Assembly: GCA_016618085.1 (NCBI GenBank)
Contig: JABLTG010000003.1
Location: forward strand, 62,001 to 126,000
Length of the DNA stretch: 64,000 bases
Direction of reading: 5' to 3'
Source: Neovahlkampfia damariscottae
Lineage: Eukaryota > Heterolobosea > Selenaionea > Neovahlkampfiida > Neovahlkampfiidae
Position 1 is the first letter of the stretch. The number at the start of each line of letters is the position of its first letter. Below are positions 37,090-46,616 of this stretch, in pieces. The translations under genes and the position numbers were made by a program. The notes beneath the pieces were generated by a model. That model did no database searches, had not been told where the DNA came from, and saw nothing but the letters and a program-made list of their open reading frames with translations.

Positions 37090-38610
37090 TCAATCTTCAA
37101 ATTTGACAAATTCTTCTTCAAGAAATTCAATTCTGTTTTCAATTTTAGACATTTTTTGTTTGATTTTCTTTATCTCAGCATCGTTCTGTTGAATTTGTGA
37201 TTTTAACCTTATTGATACATCAGTTTTTGGTTTTTTAAAAGAACTCAATTGCACTAATTTATTCAATAAATTCGAAATCAAATCAGCATTTTTATATTTC
37301 GATAAAGTATAAAATCTAATTGTTGGGTTGTAACTTCTCCATAAACTTCCATAGGCAACACCAATGATGTTTGTTTCTGTTGAATCTTCAGATAACACAT
37401 AATAACCTTCAGATATTTCAATATTAGTTACTTTAAAACTGAAATTTTCGTCAATAAAACATTGAGTCAAACCAAAGTATTGTATGACTCCTATTTTTGA
37501 TTCTTCTCGAAGTAAACATTTTTTATCAGAATTCAAATCGAATACTTTCCTGTTAACTTGAGAAATTTCATCATCAATAGCAGAAATTTCATTTTGTATC
37601 TCTTTTTCATCATCAATTACCTTTTTATTGGTGTGATCTAATAATTCAAAAGATTTGGAATGAACTTTCAATTGACCACGTAATTCTGCTATTTCTTTGC
37701 TTTCTTGATCCAATTGTGATTTCGTTTTTGGAAAACCTATTTTTGACAAATCAAATCCTTTTGAATTCGCAGCAGAATTCAAAATCTGTTGCCGAGTTTC
37801 CGACAATCTGTTTTTCTCTTTGATATCATCATTTTCAAGACAATAATTATCAATCCCATAGATTGGGAACTTTGTTTTAAATCCAAAAATAGCTTTAATC
37901 TTATCTCTTAAAAATTCAATTTGTTGATCTGCTGGTCGTTTATGTTCTCTTTTTCTTTTTTCTTCTTCTAATTTTGACTTATTTAATTCAGTCACAACGA
38001 CCGATAAACAGGTCTCAAATACTTTAGAGAACATTTTGAGATAATATTTAAAATTCATTTCTTGATTTTCATTGAAAAAAGAAGTTGATTTGATGCATAA
38101 AATTATGGATGATAATTTGACTCCTTTTTGTTTTAATTCTTGCAATGCACTGAATAGTTTCTTCATATTTTCTTCTTCAAATTCTGGATTAGAATCTCCT
38201 ATTCCTGGACAATCCAAAAATCCAATTTTTGTCATTACAGTTTTTGTGTTTTTTTCAAAAAATACATCTCTTTCTTTTTCATTGGCAAATACAAATTCTG
38301 TTTGAGGAGCGGTAACTTTTTTAGTTTCATATAATAATTCTTCATAAGTTACATCTTTTGTGCATGCTGTATTACCATCACCAACTGGATAAAGATTTTC
38401 TTGAAGAAGGGTATTGGCAGTTGAACTTTTTCCATTTTGTGATAGACCAAGCATGAGAATTACTTTTGTACTTTCATCTGGAGATGCTGTAGGATCCGAA
38501 AATAATTCAGATTTGTATTCATTCGTTTCTTCTTTGTTTTTTGTTTCAGTTTTTATTTTTTTGTTTGGTTCTGTAGTTTCAAGAGAATATTTTCTTTTTG
38601 TGCTACTCAT
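37090..38610 (-). CDS. AIG1/GIMAP-type GTPase with C-terminal coiled coil
   Basis: Single exon, 506 residues. After a charged, nuclear-signal-like N-terminus (KRKYSLETTEPNKKIK) the G domain has P-loop GLSQNGKS (55-62), a switch Thr in GDGNTACTKD and G3 DCPG (133-136). AIG1-like features follow (FFNENQEMNFKYYLKMF). A G4 TKxD motif is replaced by something like VTELNKSK. After about residue 290 come coiled coils (KEIAELRGQLKVHSKSF and a C-terminal stretch) around a beta-rich block (about 360-440). AIG1 GTPases act in immunity or on membranes in plants and animals; in amoebae their role is open. Confidence 0.8.
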   Translation of the reverse strand: MSSTKRKYSLETTEPNKKIKTETKNKEETNEYKSELFSDPTASPDESTKVILMLGLSQNGKSSTANTLLQENLYPVGDGNTACTKDVTYEELLYETKKVTAPQTEFVFANEKERDVFFEKNTKTVMTKIGFLDCPGIGDSNPEFEEENMKKLFSALQELKQKGVKLSSIILCIKSTSFFNENQEMNFKYYLKMFSKVFETCLSVVVTELNKSKLEEEKRKREHKRPADQQIEFLRDKIKAIFGFKTKFPIYGIDNYCLENDDIKEKNRLSETRQQILNSAANSKGFDLSKIGFPKTKSQLDQESKEIAELRGQLKVHSKSFELLDHTNKKVIDDEKEIQNEISAIDDEISQVNRKVFDLNSDKKCLLREESKIGVIQYFGLTQCFIDENFSFKVTNIEISEGYYVLSEDSTETNIIGVAYGSLWRSYNPTIRFYTLSKYKNADLISNLLNKLVQLSSFKKPKTDVSIRLKSQIQQNDAEIKKIKQKMSKIENRIEFLEEEFVKFED

Positions 38611-38696
38611 ATTAACAGGTTATGTTGGAGGTAGTGAAGTTTTGAGTGAAAAAAATACAATCGTTCTGATTGGATAAAAAATCTGAAAAAGGTTTT

Positions 38697-38900
38697 TCAT
38701 AAATATTCCGGAAATTGTGAAGAATAACTGGTATTCTTATTTTGAAATGACCAATTTGGCTCATGATACCTTTTTCTTTGTTGTTGAGTGTTCAAAATTG
38801 CTCCACTTTGTAAACCAGCAACTAAAAGGTTATTGGCCACTAGTGGTTTTTTGCTGGTATTGCTTGTTATAAATTTTTTCACAAAAAGATGAATTTCCAA
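38697..38900 (-). CDS. Short reading frame, doubtful
   Basis: A 67-codon frame with an ATG lies between the AIG1 gene and the EGF gene. A 34-nt GT-AG sequence near its end would extend it further. No family is recognised and no CCAAT lies at its start in the right spacing. It may be a small gene, a relic or chance. Confidence 0.2.
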   Translation of the reverse strand: MEIHLFVKKFITSNTSKKPLVANNLLVAGLQSGAILNTQQQRKRYHEPNWSFQNKNTSYSSQFPEYL

Positions 38901-38949
38901 GGTGAAACTAAAATTTTGAAATGACTCAAATCGGAGATGAAATGTTTTA

Positions 38950-39000
38950 ACAGTTGATTGGTTTAAAAAGACTCATTTTTAATTGGTGGAATAAACGAGA
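38950..39000 (+). promoter_or_regulatory. Promoter of the small EGF gene, two ATTGG boxes
   Basis: ATTGG occurs at 38957-38961 (in GTTGATTGGTTT) and 38982-38986 (in TAATTGGTGG), 40 and 15 bp upstream of the ATG at 39001. Confidence 0.45.
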
Positions 39001-39552
39001 ATGAACAAAACAATTCTCCTCTTAGTTATCCTCGCACTTTTTGTTTTCTCAGCCCAAGCTTTTGAAAAAGAAGACAGCTTCTATAACCAAGATTATGACA
39101 ATGAAGAAACACTTGACGAAGAACCTTTGAACAAAAGACAAGAAGAAGAAGAAAACGATGAAGAAAATATAAATTCAGTTGACGACCTTGAAGCAAGAAT
39201 AGAATCTGAAAATTGTTATGGTATAGCTTCTACAGACGCAAAAGTTTGTTCAGGAAACGGAAAATGTATCGGAAAAGATTGGTGCTCATGTAACAATGGA
39301 TTTTCTGGTTTAAAATGTGAAGAAGCTGTAAAATGTTATGGAAAATTATCTACTGATAAAACTGTATGTGGTGGAAAAGGAATTTGTCAAAGTACAGATA
39401 CATGTGTTTGTAATGAAGGTTATTCAGGTTTTCACTGTGAAACAGCTTCAAAACAAACTCAAACACAAACAAAAGATACAAAGAATTCTGCGTCTTCATA
39501 TAGTTACTCCATCTTGGTTTTAATCGGAACATTCTTATGCTTCGTTTTTTAA
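39001..39552 (+). CDS. Secreted, probably GPI-anchored EGF protein
   Basis: Single exon, 183 residues. A clear signal peptide (residues 1-20, ending SAQA) is followed by an acidic pro-like stretch with a dibasic NKR site (about residue 46). Two EGF modules follow (ENCYGIASTDAKVCSGNGKC ... GFSGLKCE and KCYGKLSTDKTVCGGKGIC ... GYSGFHCE), then a Thr/Ser/Gln linker. It ends in a hydrophobic tail with no cytosolic residues (YSILVLIGTFLCFVF), as expected for GPI attachment near the NSAS segment. The EGFs match those in the giant RCC1 protein. Dibasic processing is inference. Confidence 0.8.
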   Translation: MNKTILLLVILALFVFSAQAFEKEDSFYNQDYDNEETLDEEPLNKRQEEEENDEENINSVDDLEARIESENCYGIASTDAKVCSGNGKCIGKDWCSCNNGFSGLKCEEAVKCYGKLSTDKTVCGGKGICQSTDTCVCNEGYSGFHCETASKQTQTQTKDTKNSASSYSYSILVLIGTFLCFVF

Positions 39553-39639
39553 AAAATAAAATTTTTTAATCTAACACAAAAATGAATGGGATCAAAAAAT
39601 AGCTATATATAGTGACTAAAACAATTCCTATGATTCACA

Positions 39640-40720
39640 TAAAGAATCCTAATATTGCCATGTCCAAAACTGTTACCCTGTTAGAACAATAATTTTAGTT
39701 AGAAATGGAATATGTTTTGCTTGCGATGATAATCATATTTGGACCTGTACTGACAGGCAATAAAAAAGCAAAAGAGCAAGCGACTGTTGCCGGAATCATA
39801 AATAAACAGGATCTATCTTGACCGCGTTACTAATTGTGGATAGAATAGGAAAGAATATCTGGGAAGTTGCTGTGCTTGTTATAACCGAAGTTATCAAAAC
39901 AACAGTTGAGCAAACTATTGAAAATTATCAAAATTGAAGGTAAAAACTCTAAAGATACAAGTTGTTTTGAGATGATTTCGAAAGACCTGAAATTTCAAAA
40001 GCATCTGCAAGAGCGAATCCTCCTCCTAAAAATAAAATCACATCCCATGGAAATCTCTTCATTTCACTCCAATCCATAATTGATTCTGCTTTTTCATCTT
40101 CTTCTCCATTGTCTTTTAATGGATAGTTTCTAATTGGAAAAATGAATAAAGTGAATGATACCAAAATTGCGGAAGTTCCATCTGTCGGAAATTTTGATTT
40201 GAAAAATGAAGACCATTCAGGTATGTTACCAATTCCTGGTCTTGTTGTCCACAATATTATCAAAATTGTGAATAGAATTGAAATACAATATTCTTCATAT
40301 TTCATTGAGCCAAGTTTTTGTAAGTCTTCTTACAAAGGATCTAAATTGATTAATCTGTCAATATTTGCTCTTCTTGAATTGAAATTTGATCTATGTTGTA
40401 CTGTTTAATGTTGGAATATGTTCTTTGAACATAAAATAGATAAATAACCAAAAATAAAATAGTTTGAAAATATGACACATTCCGAATCCATAAATTAGCC
40501 TATGAAAGAATGAGTACAATTTTTGGAATAATACCATTGAAAAAATGTTGGAACCGGTAAATTAGGATAAAATCTTCGATATTGTTGAAAAAAAACTAAA
40601 TTTGGAGGTGAACCAACCTTTGAATACTTTTAAAAACAAAAACAAATTTTACGATTGTAGATATTCGAAAAAAAATCCCCCACCATTTTTTTCTCACCTC
40701 CAATCCCACAAATCGAGCTT
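39640..40720 (-). pseudogene. SLC13 (DASS) transporter relic, C-terminal half
   Basis: Read on the minus strand, pieces in changing frames match SLC13 sodium/dicarboxylate-type symporters in order: VGSPPNLVFFQQYRRFYPN, then LGSMKYEEYCISILFTIL, ILWTTRPGIGNIPEWSSFF, FPWDVILFLGGGFALADAFE, and finally FMIPATVACSFAFLLPV with GPNMIIIAS. The hallmark GGGFALA and the FAFLLPV.TGPN motif are intact, but several frame changes and stops break the whole. No short-intron model joins the pieces in frame, so I call it a pseudogene. The matching N-terminal half is at 43170-43739 in the same orientation. Confidence 0.8.
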
Positions 40721-40959
40721 TTAAACTAGGTTTCATTTCTCCAAATTTCGTAAATCCAGTTTTTCACGATTTGAATCACTTTTTCAAGAAAAAACAGATT
40801 TTAAATCCTGAAAATAAAAAAATGCAATAAAATTAAAACCCTGTTTTAATTCTATTTTTTCAATAAAAAAGTCAAAATTAAAATTAGAAATGAAACCTAC
40901 TTTTTATTCTTCTGGTGCTGAAATGAAAACTCGCCGGAAGTGAAAGGTGGTTTAAAAAT

Positions 40960-41310
40960 CCCAAGAATTGGTGAATGGAGGCTCTGGGTGAATTTGAGGT
41001 GAAATGTGATAAAAATGGAGGAGAAATTGAAAAAGAATACTCGGATTTAATAAAAAAAGTGAAAAAAAAATGAGTCGAAGATAAAAAAGTTGAAGCAATA
41101 CAGTTGAATAGTATTGAATATTTTAGGAAAGTCAATTGTTCTGATTTGGTGAATTATTTGGAAGAAAGACTGAAGGTTTTATTTTTGTTGAGTATTTACA
41201 AAAGTTTGTTCAATAACAACAACATCCTTGACTGTACGTTTAGTGCGACATGCTTCAAGGTTCTTTTCAGAACTAGATATCCTGAGTGGAAAGAGTTTTC
41301 TTCTTGATTA
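40960..41310 (+). pseudogene. Possible relic, unidentified
   Basis: Two or three short plus-strand open pieces (for example FRKVNCSDLVNYLEERLK) look coding-like but do not join into one frame. It lies inside the block that separates the two SLC13 halves. No family is recognised. Confidence 0.25.
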
Positions 41311-41385
41311 GTCCTAACTTTTCTTTTTCTTCAAGTTCCATGTAATTATTGAATCTTTCTAGATCTTCACCTTCTAAAATAGATT

Positions 41386-42008
41386 TCAAGGAATTTGTAT
41401 AGCAACAAGCTTTTGTGTTATTTTTATGAAAAAAAAAGCTATTTCATAAGTTAAAATTTGTTTCTGAATTTCTTTTTCTTTTGCTTGTTTCAAATGGTTT
41501 TTTTTTAAACCTAATTTTTTAAGAAACGCCTTTCTAAAACTATCAAACTCGGTTTCTTTTTTGTCAAGTATAAAAGCAATACAAATTATTGAGCATTCAC
41601 CAAACATCTTTTTTTCTTCAAGGCGCAAGACTTGATTTATGTCGCTGATATGGCCCACTAATAATTTACCATCTTTCTTACAAGTTCCGCACTCCAATTT
41701 ATCATTTTTTCGATATGAATTCACACCATCCAAATTCTTCATGATCAACATCGTTCAGTATTTCTGCAATCAATTCTTTTGCGTAATCCTCGTCACAAAT
41801 ATTTTCTACCAACCTCAAAAGATGTTTTAATTCTTCTTCGTTTAAATATTCCCAATTTTTGTTCCTGAGATTTGTTCTTCGAAGACATTGTGGCTTTTGA
41901 TTGGTTGATTAGAGCAGTTTGATTTGTTAGTTTGATGGGTTGCAGAAAAAAAAATGACAATGATAAAAGTGGGAAGTTTGGCGAAAACTTATTAACATGT
42001 GGACACAA
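41386..42008 (-). pseudogene. Broken gene of unknown family inside the SLC13 gap
   Basis: On the minus strand two overlapping reading frames of about 120 and 70 codons are charged, helical and coding-like. The longer has paired Cys (CGTCKKDG). I see no known domain. It starts beside an ATTGG at 41896-41900, so it once had the usual promoter. It looks broken once or twice. Origin, host or acquired, is unclear. Confidence 0.35.
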
Positions 42009-42187
42009 AGACTGAACTATTCATTGACTTATCGAATAAAATTTGAATTGACACGTATTTGTTTTGGTTAAATTTGATCACAAAATTTTTTATTTGATTT
42101 TTTAACTGGGACAGTTTAATCAATTTTCAATTAAATAAATTGACCAGTAAAGATATAGTTGAAAAACGATTAAAACTTTTTCTAGCA

Positions 42188-42385
42188 ATGCAAAACAACA
42201 CCAACAACATTTTCGATGAAATTCAAAACTTAGTGAATAGCTTCCGCTCAGCAACCAGCACTTCAGATGCAGTAATAGATGTTCAGTGTCTCTTTCTTTG
42301 TCTCGAACAAAATAATATTTCCCTGGAAACCGTCGCAAAAAAATACTGTATCACCAATGAAGATGGAATTTATGCTTTACAATAA
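42188..42385 (+). CDS. Small hypothetical protein
   Basis: A 65-residue frame from ATG 42188 (MQNNTNNIFDEIQNLVNSFR) looks amphipathic and soluble and ends in a stop followed by AATAAG-like sequence. It overlaps the end of the relic at 42377-43169 by a few bases on the opposite strand. It may be a real small gene carried by the inserted block, or chance. Confidence 0.3.
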   Translation: MQNNTNNIFDEIQNLVNSFRSATSTSDAVIDVQCLFLCLEQNNISLETVAKKYCITNEDGIYALQ

Positions 42386-43169
42386 ATAAGCCACACTACC
42401 GCCGCCATTCCTTGATGAATGAAAAGAAATACCTGGTATTTTTTTGAGTATATGAACGTGCTGCAAAGCCGTGCCATACAACACATGGTCAAAGAAACTT
42501 GCTATGTCTGTTGATCCATTCATAAATTTCTGAATGATTCCAGGCATAGCTGATACGAGTGCTTTCGTGTCTTGCATTACAAATTCTTTGATGGCGTTGT
42601 TCGCTTGAGTTAAACATATTGTAGATAAAGTGCTGGCAGTTTGTAGAATCACCGCGGTATAAAAACAATTTTTCTGGACCGATGTCTTCCAGGCATCTTT
42701 GGTGCATAACATTTAGGTCAAGTCGGCCAAGTTGAATATTTTTCAAACTTGATTGAAAATGGGTGGGATTGATGTAAATACTCCTGCAGCTTTTCATAAT
42801 ATTTTTATCCACCATTCCAATATTCAACACCTGATTTTTCTCAAACAGAACGTATTGATTTGTTGCCAGTCTAGCAATTCCAAACAAGTGAAACATTTGG
42901 TCGTAATTCAATTCATCTTTTTTTCTCTGCCAATTATCGAAAGAGATGACGTTCAATAATTTGTCAAAAGCTTGCTGGATTGGTTTCTTGCAAATCCAAA
43001 AATCTGTTATCACCAGTGCGCCATAAGTTTGTAGGAATTCTCTGTAGCTTGGTGGATAATTTAGCCTAATTGGTGATTTAATGAGGTCTTTAATTCTTTG
43101 GAATAAATCGAAATTTCCTCCATAAATATTGATAACGTCGTCTTCGAGGTAATAATCAAACTGGTCCAT
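42377..43169 (-). pseudogene. Virus-like gene fossil (NC-x-x-F papain-like/LRAT-type motif)
   Basis: A broken minus-strand gene. It contains a DSTNCQHFIYNMF motif, followed by a helical C-terminal block with a F-x-x-QD-x-x-x-L pattern. That combination reminds me of proteins of large DNA viruses and Polinton-like viruses with a papain-like or LRAT-type fold; this is recognition from memory, not a search. It appears damaged about once or twice and lies within the roughly 2.4-kb block between the two SLC13 halves. No capsid, polymerase or terminal repeats were recognised, so family and age remain open. Confidence 0.4.
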
Positions 43170-43739
43170 CTATATATTACCCAATTTTTTCCAAAAAAAA
43201 ATTGGATTGAACTTTACTGGTGTATTTGAGGCCCACATACTTAAAAAAGATGCGACAAACATGAAACCAGCAATAATCAATCCAAGATTTTTTCCTGCTT
43301 TCAGCATAACATTTAACGCAATTCTCTTGTGGAGATTCCATCTTTCCATTGCTAACGACATGATAAAGCCACGAAGTATAATCACTGAAACATTTGAAGA
43401 ATATGTTCTTGCCACATCAACTCCTGCTTGTATTCCTAAAATTTATTTTTAGTTTTTTTAAAAAATTTCTTTACCAACAAGTGGAAACAAAAAAATTGGA
43501 ATTAGAGCCGTAATAGCAAGTGATAATGGTTGAAATGCCCATAATAAACCCATTATTATTGTAATACTCAAAACTATTGAACTGAGGAAATTCATTGTCA
43601 AATTTTATAAAAAAACTAATTGGGAACAAAATGAGTATAAAATTAATTTTCTGCCTGTCTTTTGAAAAAAAATGAATTTTATGGTGGAAAGAAGTGGTGC
43701 AAAAATTTCGGTCAAAGTATCTGCCCACTTTCTGTTCAT
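43170..43739 (-). pseudogene. SLC13 transporter relic, N-terminal half
   Basis: Read on the minus strand, this starts near 43739 (MNRKWADTLTEIFAPLLSTI) and continues through LLWAFQPLSLAITALIPIF and LFPLVG. A GT-AG intron of 39 nt and AMERWNLHKRIALNVMLKAG, GFMFVASFLSMWASNT follow. The AMERWNLHKRIAL and SMWxSNT motifs are diagnostic of SLC13/DASS transporters. The frame is lost within the N-terminal hydrophobic region and the protein stops right after SMWASNT, where functional members continue with ATTAMM. The C-terminal half resumes about 2.4 kb further on at 40720. Confidence 0.8.
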
Positions 43740-44209
43740 TTTTTGAAAAAAAATAATTGGCTTAAATCAAAGAAGTAGAGTTTATAAAGCAAATACTTTC
43801 ATTTTATTTCTTTTCATTCTATTGTTAGTAACGGAGTTTTAACTATAAATATCGGACAACACCCGAATACTCTTTCTCTTTCATCTGAATTCAATCTTTT
43901 TCATGTATTTCATCAGAATATTTGATTCTTCAGTGATTGCATCTTTAACGAATTTGTGCCGAAACAAATTCCTTATGCAGAAAAGTCAACCGTTGATCGG
44001 TCTATTTTGAATCTCCGACAAAAAGTTTGAGGACGAACAAACAATTTGAAGAACTCAAAGATACCGATTTTTTATTCTCCAAAATATGATAACCCAAAAA
44101 TGGTCAAATGAATGTGATGAAGAAATACATGGACAACAGTTTCAGATCTGAAATGTACGAGTTTTTAGTTCAAATGGATGACGAAGAAAATGGACCACAA
44201 GCAGCCATT
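43740..44209. other. Non-coding spacer between two relics
   Basis: 470 bp with only short open pieces. The right part may hold eroded 5' sequence of the oxidoreductase relic (for example FVPKQIPYAEKSTVDRSILN near 43950-44015). Nothing intact is seen. Confidence 0.35.
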
Positions 44210-45110
44210 ATTTCACCTTATTCAAGTAAATCAATATTGAACAGCTACTAAAATATTTCTCATTCAAAGAATCAAAGAATATCATTGTTACGTCGCCCTG
44301 TTGGAATTGAATGTGCAGGTGAATTATCAAAGAATTTACCAAATTCAAACATTGTTTTGATAACAAATGAAAATGGACTTTTAGGTAGAAGAACGAAGAA
44401 TATTCAACAAGCTGCATATGGGATATTATCATCTTACAAAAATTGCAACATATTGCTTAATAGATACATCACAAAAGTGGTTTGAAATCGGGTTTATCAT
44501 AAATACAAGAATATCAATCAATCAATTGATGAAAAAATCATTGAAACAGAAGCAGTCGTTGTTTGTGTTGGCTTCAAATCGAATACAACTTTATTCAAGA
44601 CTTTCATTCCGGGTTCAATCTATTCCCGAGGTTATGTCCATATTACTGAATATTTTCAAGTTAAATTCAATCAAAACAATTTAACAAGAAAACAATTAAA
44701 TGAAGAATTAAACCAAATATCTAAAGAAAATATAGATGAATGAATAAAAAAGTTAAACACTTTGAAGGAAGAAAATGAAAATACTAAAGAAGAAATTGAT
44801 GAGTTCATTGAAGATGACGTGAATATAAATTCACTATATTCAAAGGGTTTTTCTTCAAATAGATCATCAGGGAGATCAGGTGAATCAAATTCAGACAAAA
44901 ACTCACCAAAAACATCGCTCAGTAGAAGAGAATCCATGCTTCATCTTAACTTTTATTCCAACATTTTTGCAATTGGCGATATTATTATTCGTCTGAAGAG
45001 AAATTAACTTTCTATGCTCATATTCATGGTTAAACAGTTGCAAACAATACTGTGAATTTGGAAAGTCCTCATTCTGTTAATGATTTTATGCGACGAAGTA
45101 AACTGAACCA
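44210..45110 (+). pseudogene. FSP1/AIFM2-like FAD/NAD oxidoreductase relic
   Basis: Plus-strand fragments in different frames match class-II NADH dehydrogenase/AIFM2-type proteins in order: KNIIV then PVGIECAGELSKNLPNSNIV, VVVCVGFKSNTTLF, NIFAIGDI and finally EEKLTFYAHIHG with VANN. The dinucleotide-binding Gly loop before PVGIE is mutated and the frame is broken several times. Between the VGFKSN and FAIGDI motifs is a charged stretch of about 90 codons (44690-44940; Glu/Lys coiled coil, then Ser/Arg-rich) that human AIFM2 lacks, either a lineage insertion or a later one. Confidence 0.7.
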
Positions 45111-45190
45111 AAATTAGTGAAATTAGTTGAAGCATTGTAATGAAATTTTTTATTTGATTTTTAAATTGAACTCATAACTTCAATTGTGAC

Positions 45191-45541
45191 GAATTTGTTA
45201 CTGTCGTAATAAAATATGGGAATCTCTTCCAAGGCATTCAATTCACGAGAGTTTTTCTCTTGCTGTCTTGTGGATTGAATGGTATCTCCAATAAAACCGG
45301 TTGTGAAGATCCATCATCATTATTATCAAGAGTTTCACGTGAATATACTTCTCCTGAATCTGTAATTGATTGCAACATATCAATTTCTTTTCTTGAAAGA
45401 TTCTCAGAGATTACTTCCTGAAGATCACCTAAAGATTCAGCAGTTTTTCGATCTACAGGGATAGGCTGGAACAAGCAAGCACCCAACCCTTGTTTAGATG
45501 AATTTGGGACTGTTGTAATAAAATATGGGAATCTCTTCCAA
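45191..45541. repeat. 42-bp imperfect direct repeat
   Basis: 45191-45232 and 45500-45541 are 39/42 identical (shared core AATAAAATATGGGAATCTCT). They lie 309 bp apart in the same orientation. On the minus strand the copies encode similar peptides (WKRFPYFITTVPNSS versus WKRFPYFITTVTNS). This looks like a local duplication or the footprint of a small rearrangement. Confidence 0.75.
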
Positions 45542-45579
45542 ATTTCCATTTGACAATCAAACAAAAGGATTCTTAGCAT
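45238..45579 (-). CDS. Hypothetical protein, possibly a gene fragment
   Basis: A 113-codon frame with ATG, acidic and soluble, no recognised domain. ATTGG at 45584-45588 lies 5 bp upstream of the ATG, so it has a promoter-like element. It overlaps the upstream copy of the 42-bp repeat, and the other copy lies just past its stop, suggesting it is part of a rearranged or truncated gene. Its place in a pseudogene-rich block lowers confidence. Confidence 0.35.
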   Translation of the reverse strand: MLRILLFDCQMEIWKRFPYFITTVPNSSKQGLGACLFQPIPVDRKTAESLGDLQEVISENLSRKEIDMLQSITDSGEVYSRETLDNNDDGSSQPVLLEIPFNPQDSKRKTLVN

Positions 45580-45754
45580 TCCGATTGGTCAATTCTATTT
45601 TTGGAAATTCCGCAACTAACTTTCCTTGCAGTTGACCACATAAAAACTCTAAGATTTGTAACATCAATTTCTCAAATGATCCATTTTCGACCAATCAACA
45701 TCATTGGTACATCCTTTTAAAGCACTCCATCAATTTCAGAAAACATCAAAAAAA

Positions 45755-46560
45755 ATGGTTTCTATTCAATTTATATTTGTTTTATTCATCGTTTCAATGG
45801 TTTGTTCAAAGGAGTGGTATGTCTCCAAACTTGGTTCTGACAAAAATCCTAGATCAAAAAACGAACCATTTTACACGATTCAACATGCTCTCAGTAAATC
45901 TTCAAATGGGGACTCTATCCCCATTGAAGCAGGTGCATATAAAGAAGACTTGAAATTAACAAAATCAATCAAACTCTTCGGGATATCTGTGAGAGGAGTA
46001 AAACCTCATTTATATGGACACCTTGTAATTGGAAAGGTGAAAGAATTTTCATTATCAAATATACATATAGATTGTTCAAAAGGTGATGGTATCAAAGTAC
46101 AAGAAGTAGAGAATGTCTCATTGAAAAACATGTTTTATAGAAATTGACTTTATAAAAAATTTATATTTAATGAATACAATTACAAAAGGATTGGTTGAAG
46201 GAGATAATGAGTTAAAAATGTCCAATGTGGCAGTGAACGCAACTAAATATTGCTACAGCGAAAATGAATGTGGTTTTTCAATCTTCAAAACTAAAGAATT
46301 TCATTTATCAAATTGTTCAGTCTAGCTGTTTATTTTGATAGTCAAGTGACAACAAAAAATGTTGATTTGATCAAAAATTCTGGAAAGTATGGAGGTGGAG
46401 TTCATTTGCTAGGTGGAAATTTAAATATGTTGGAGACAAAATTCATTCGAACACTGCTTTGTATTATGGACCTGGATATTGTTATTTAAATTCTTTCTAT
46501 GCTTTAGATATCTCAGTAAAAGGCAATAAACCATCAAATTCAACATGCAGAGGACTCAGT
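45755..46560 (+). pseudogene. Secreted beta-helix (Pmp-like) protein relic
   Basis: It starts with a good signal peptide (MVSIQFIFVLFIVSMVCS), then EWYVSKLGSDKNPRSKNEPF and TIQHALSKSSNGDSI, the typical opening of right-handed beta-helix proteins (GSD..NP.....PF.TIQ.A). Coils continue in other frames (for example MSNVAVNATKYCYSENECGF, KNSGKYGGGVHLLGGNLNM). The first frame ends at 46145 and later pieces are out of register several times, so it is a pseudogene. CCAAT at 45691-45695 and ATTGG at 45703-45707 remain upstream. Confidence 0.65.
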
Positions 46561-46616
46561 GAAAGCAAATCATCAATATTTTGTTCTTTGAATTTTCGTG
46601 GATTTTAATTGGAGAA

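Noticed and set aside
44671-44937. Minus-strand Ser-rich frame
   Set aside because: Antisense of the Glu/Lys-rich stretch in the oxidoreductase relic; no start context.
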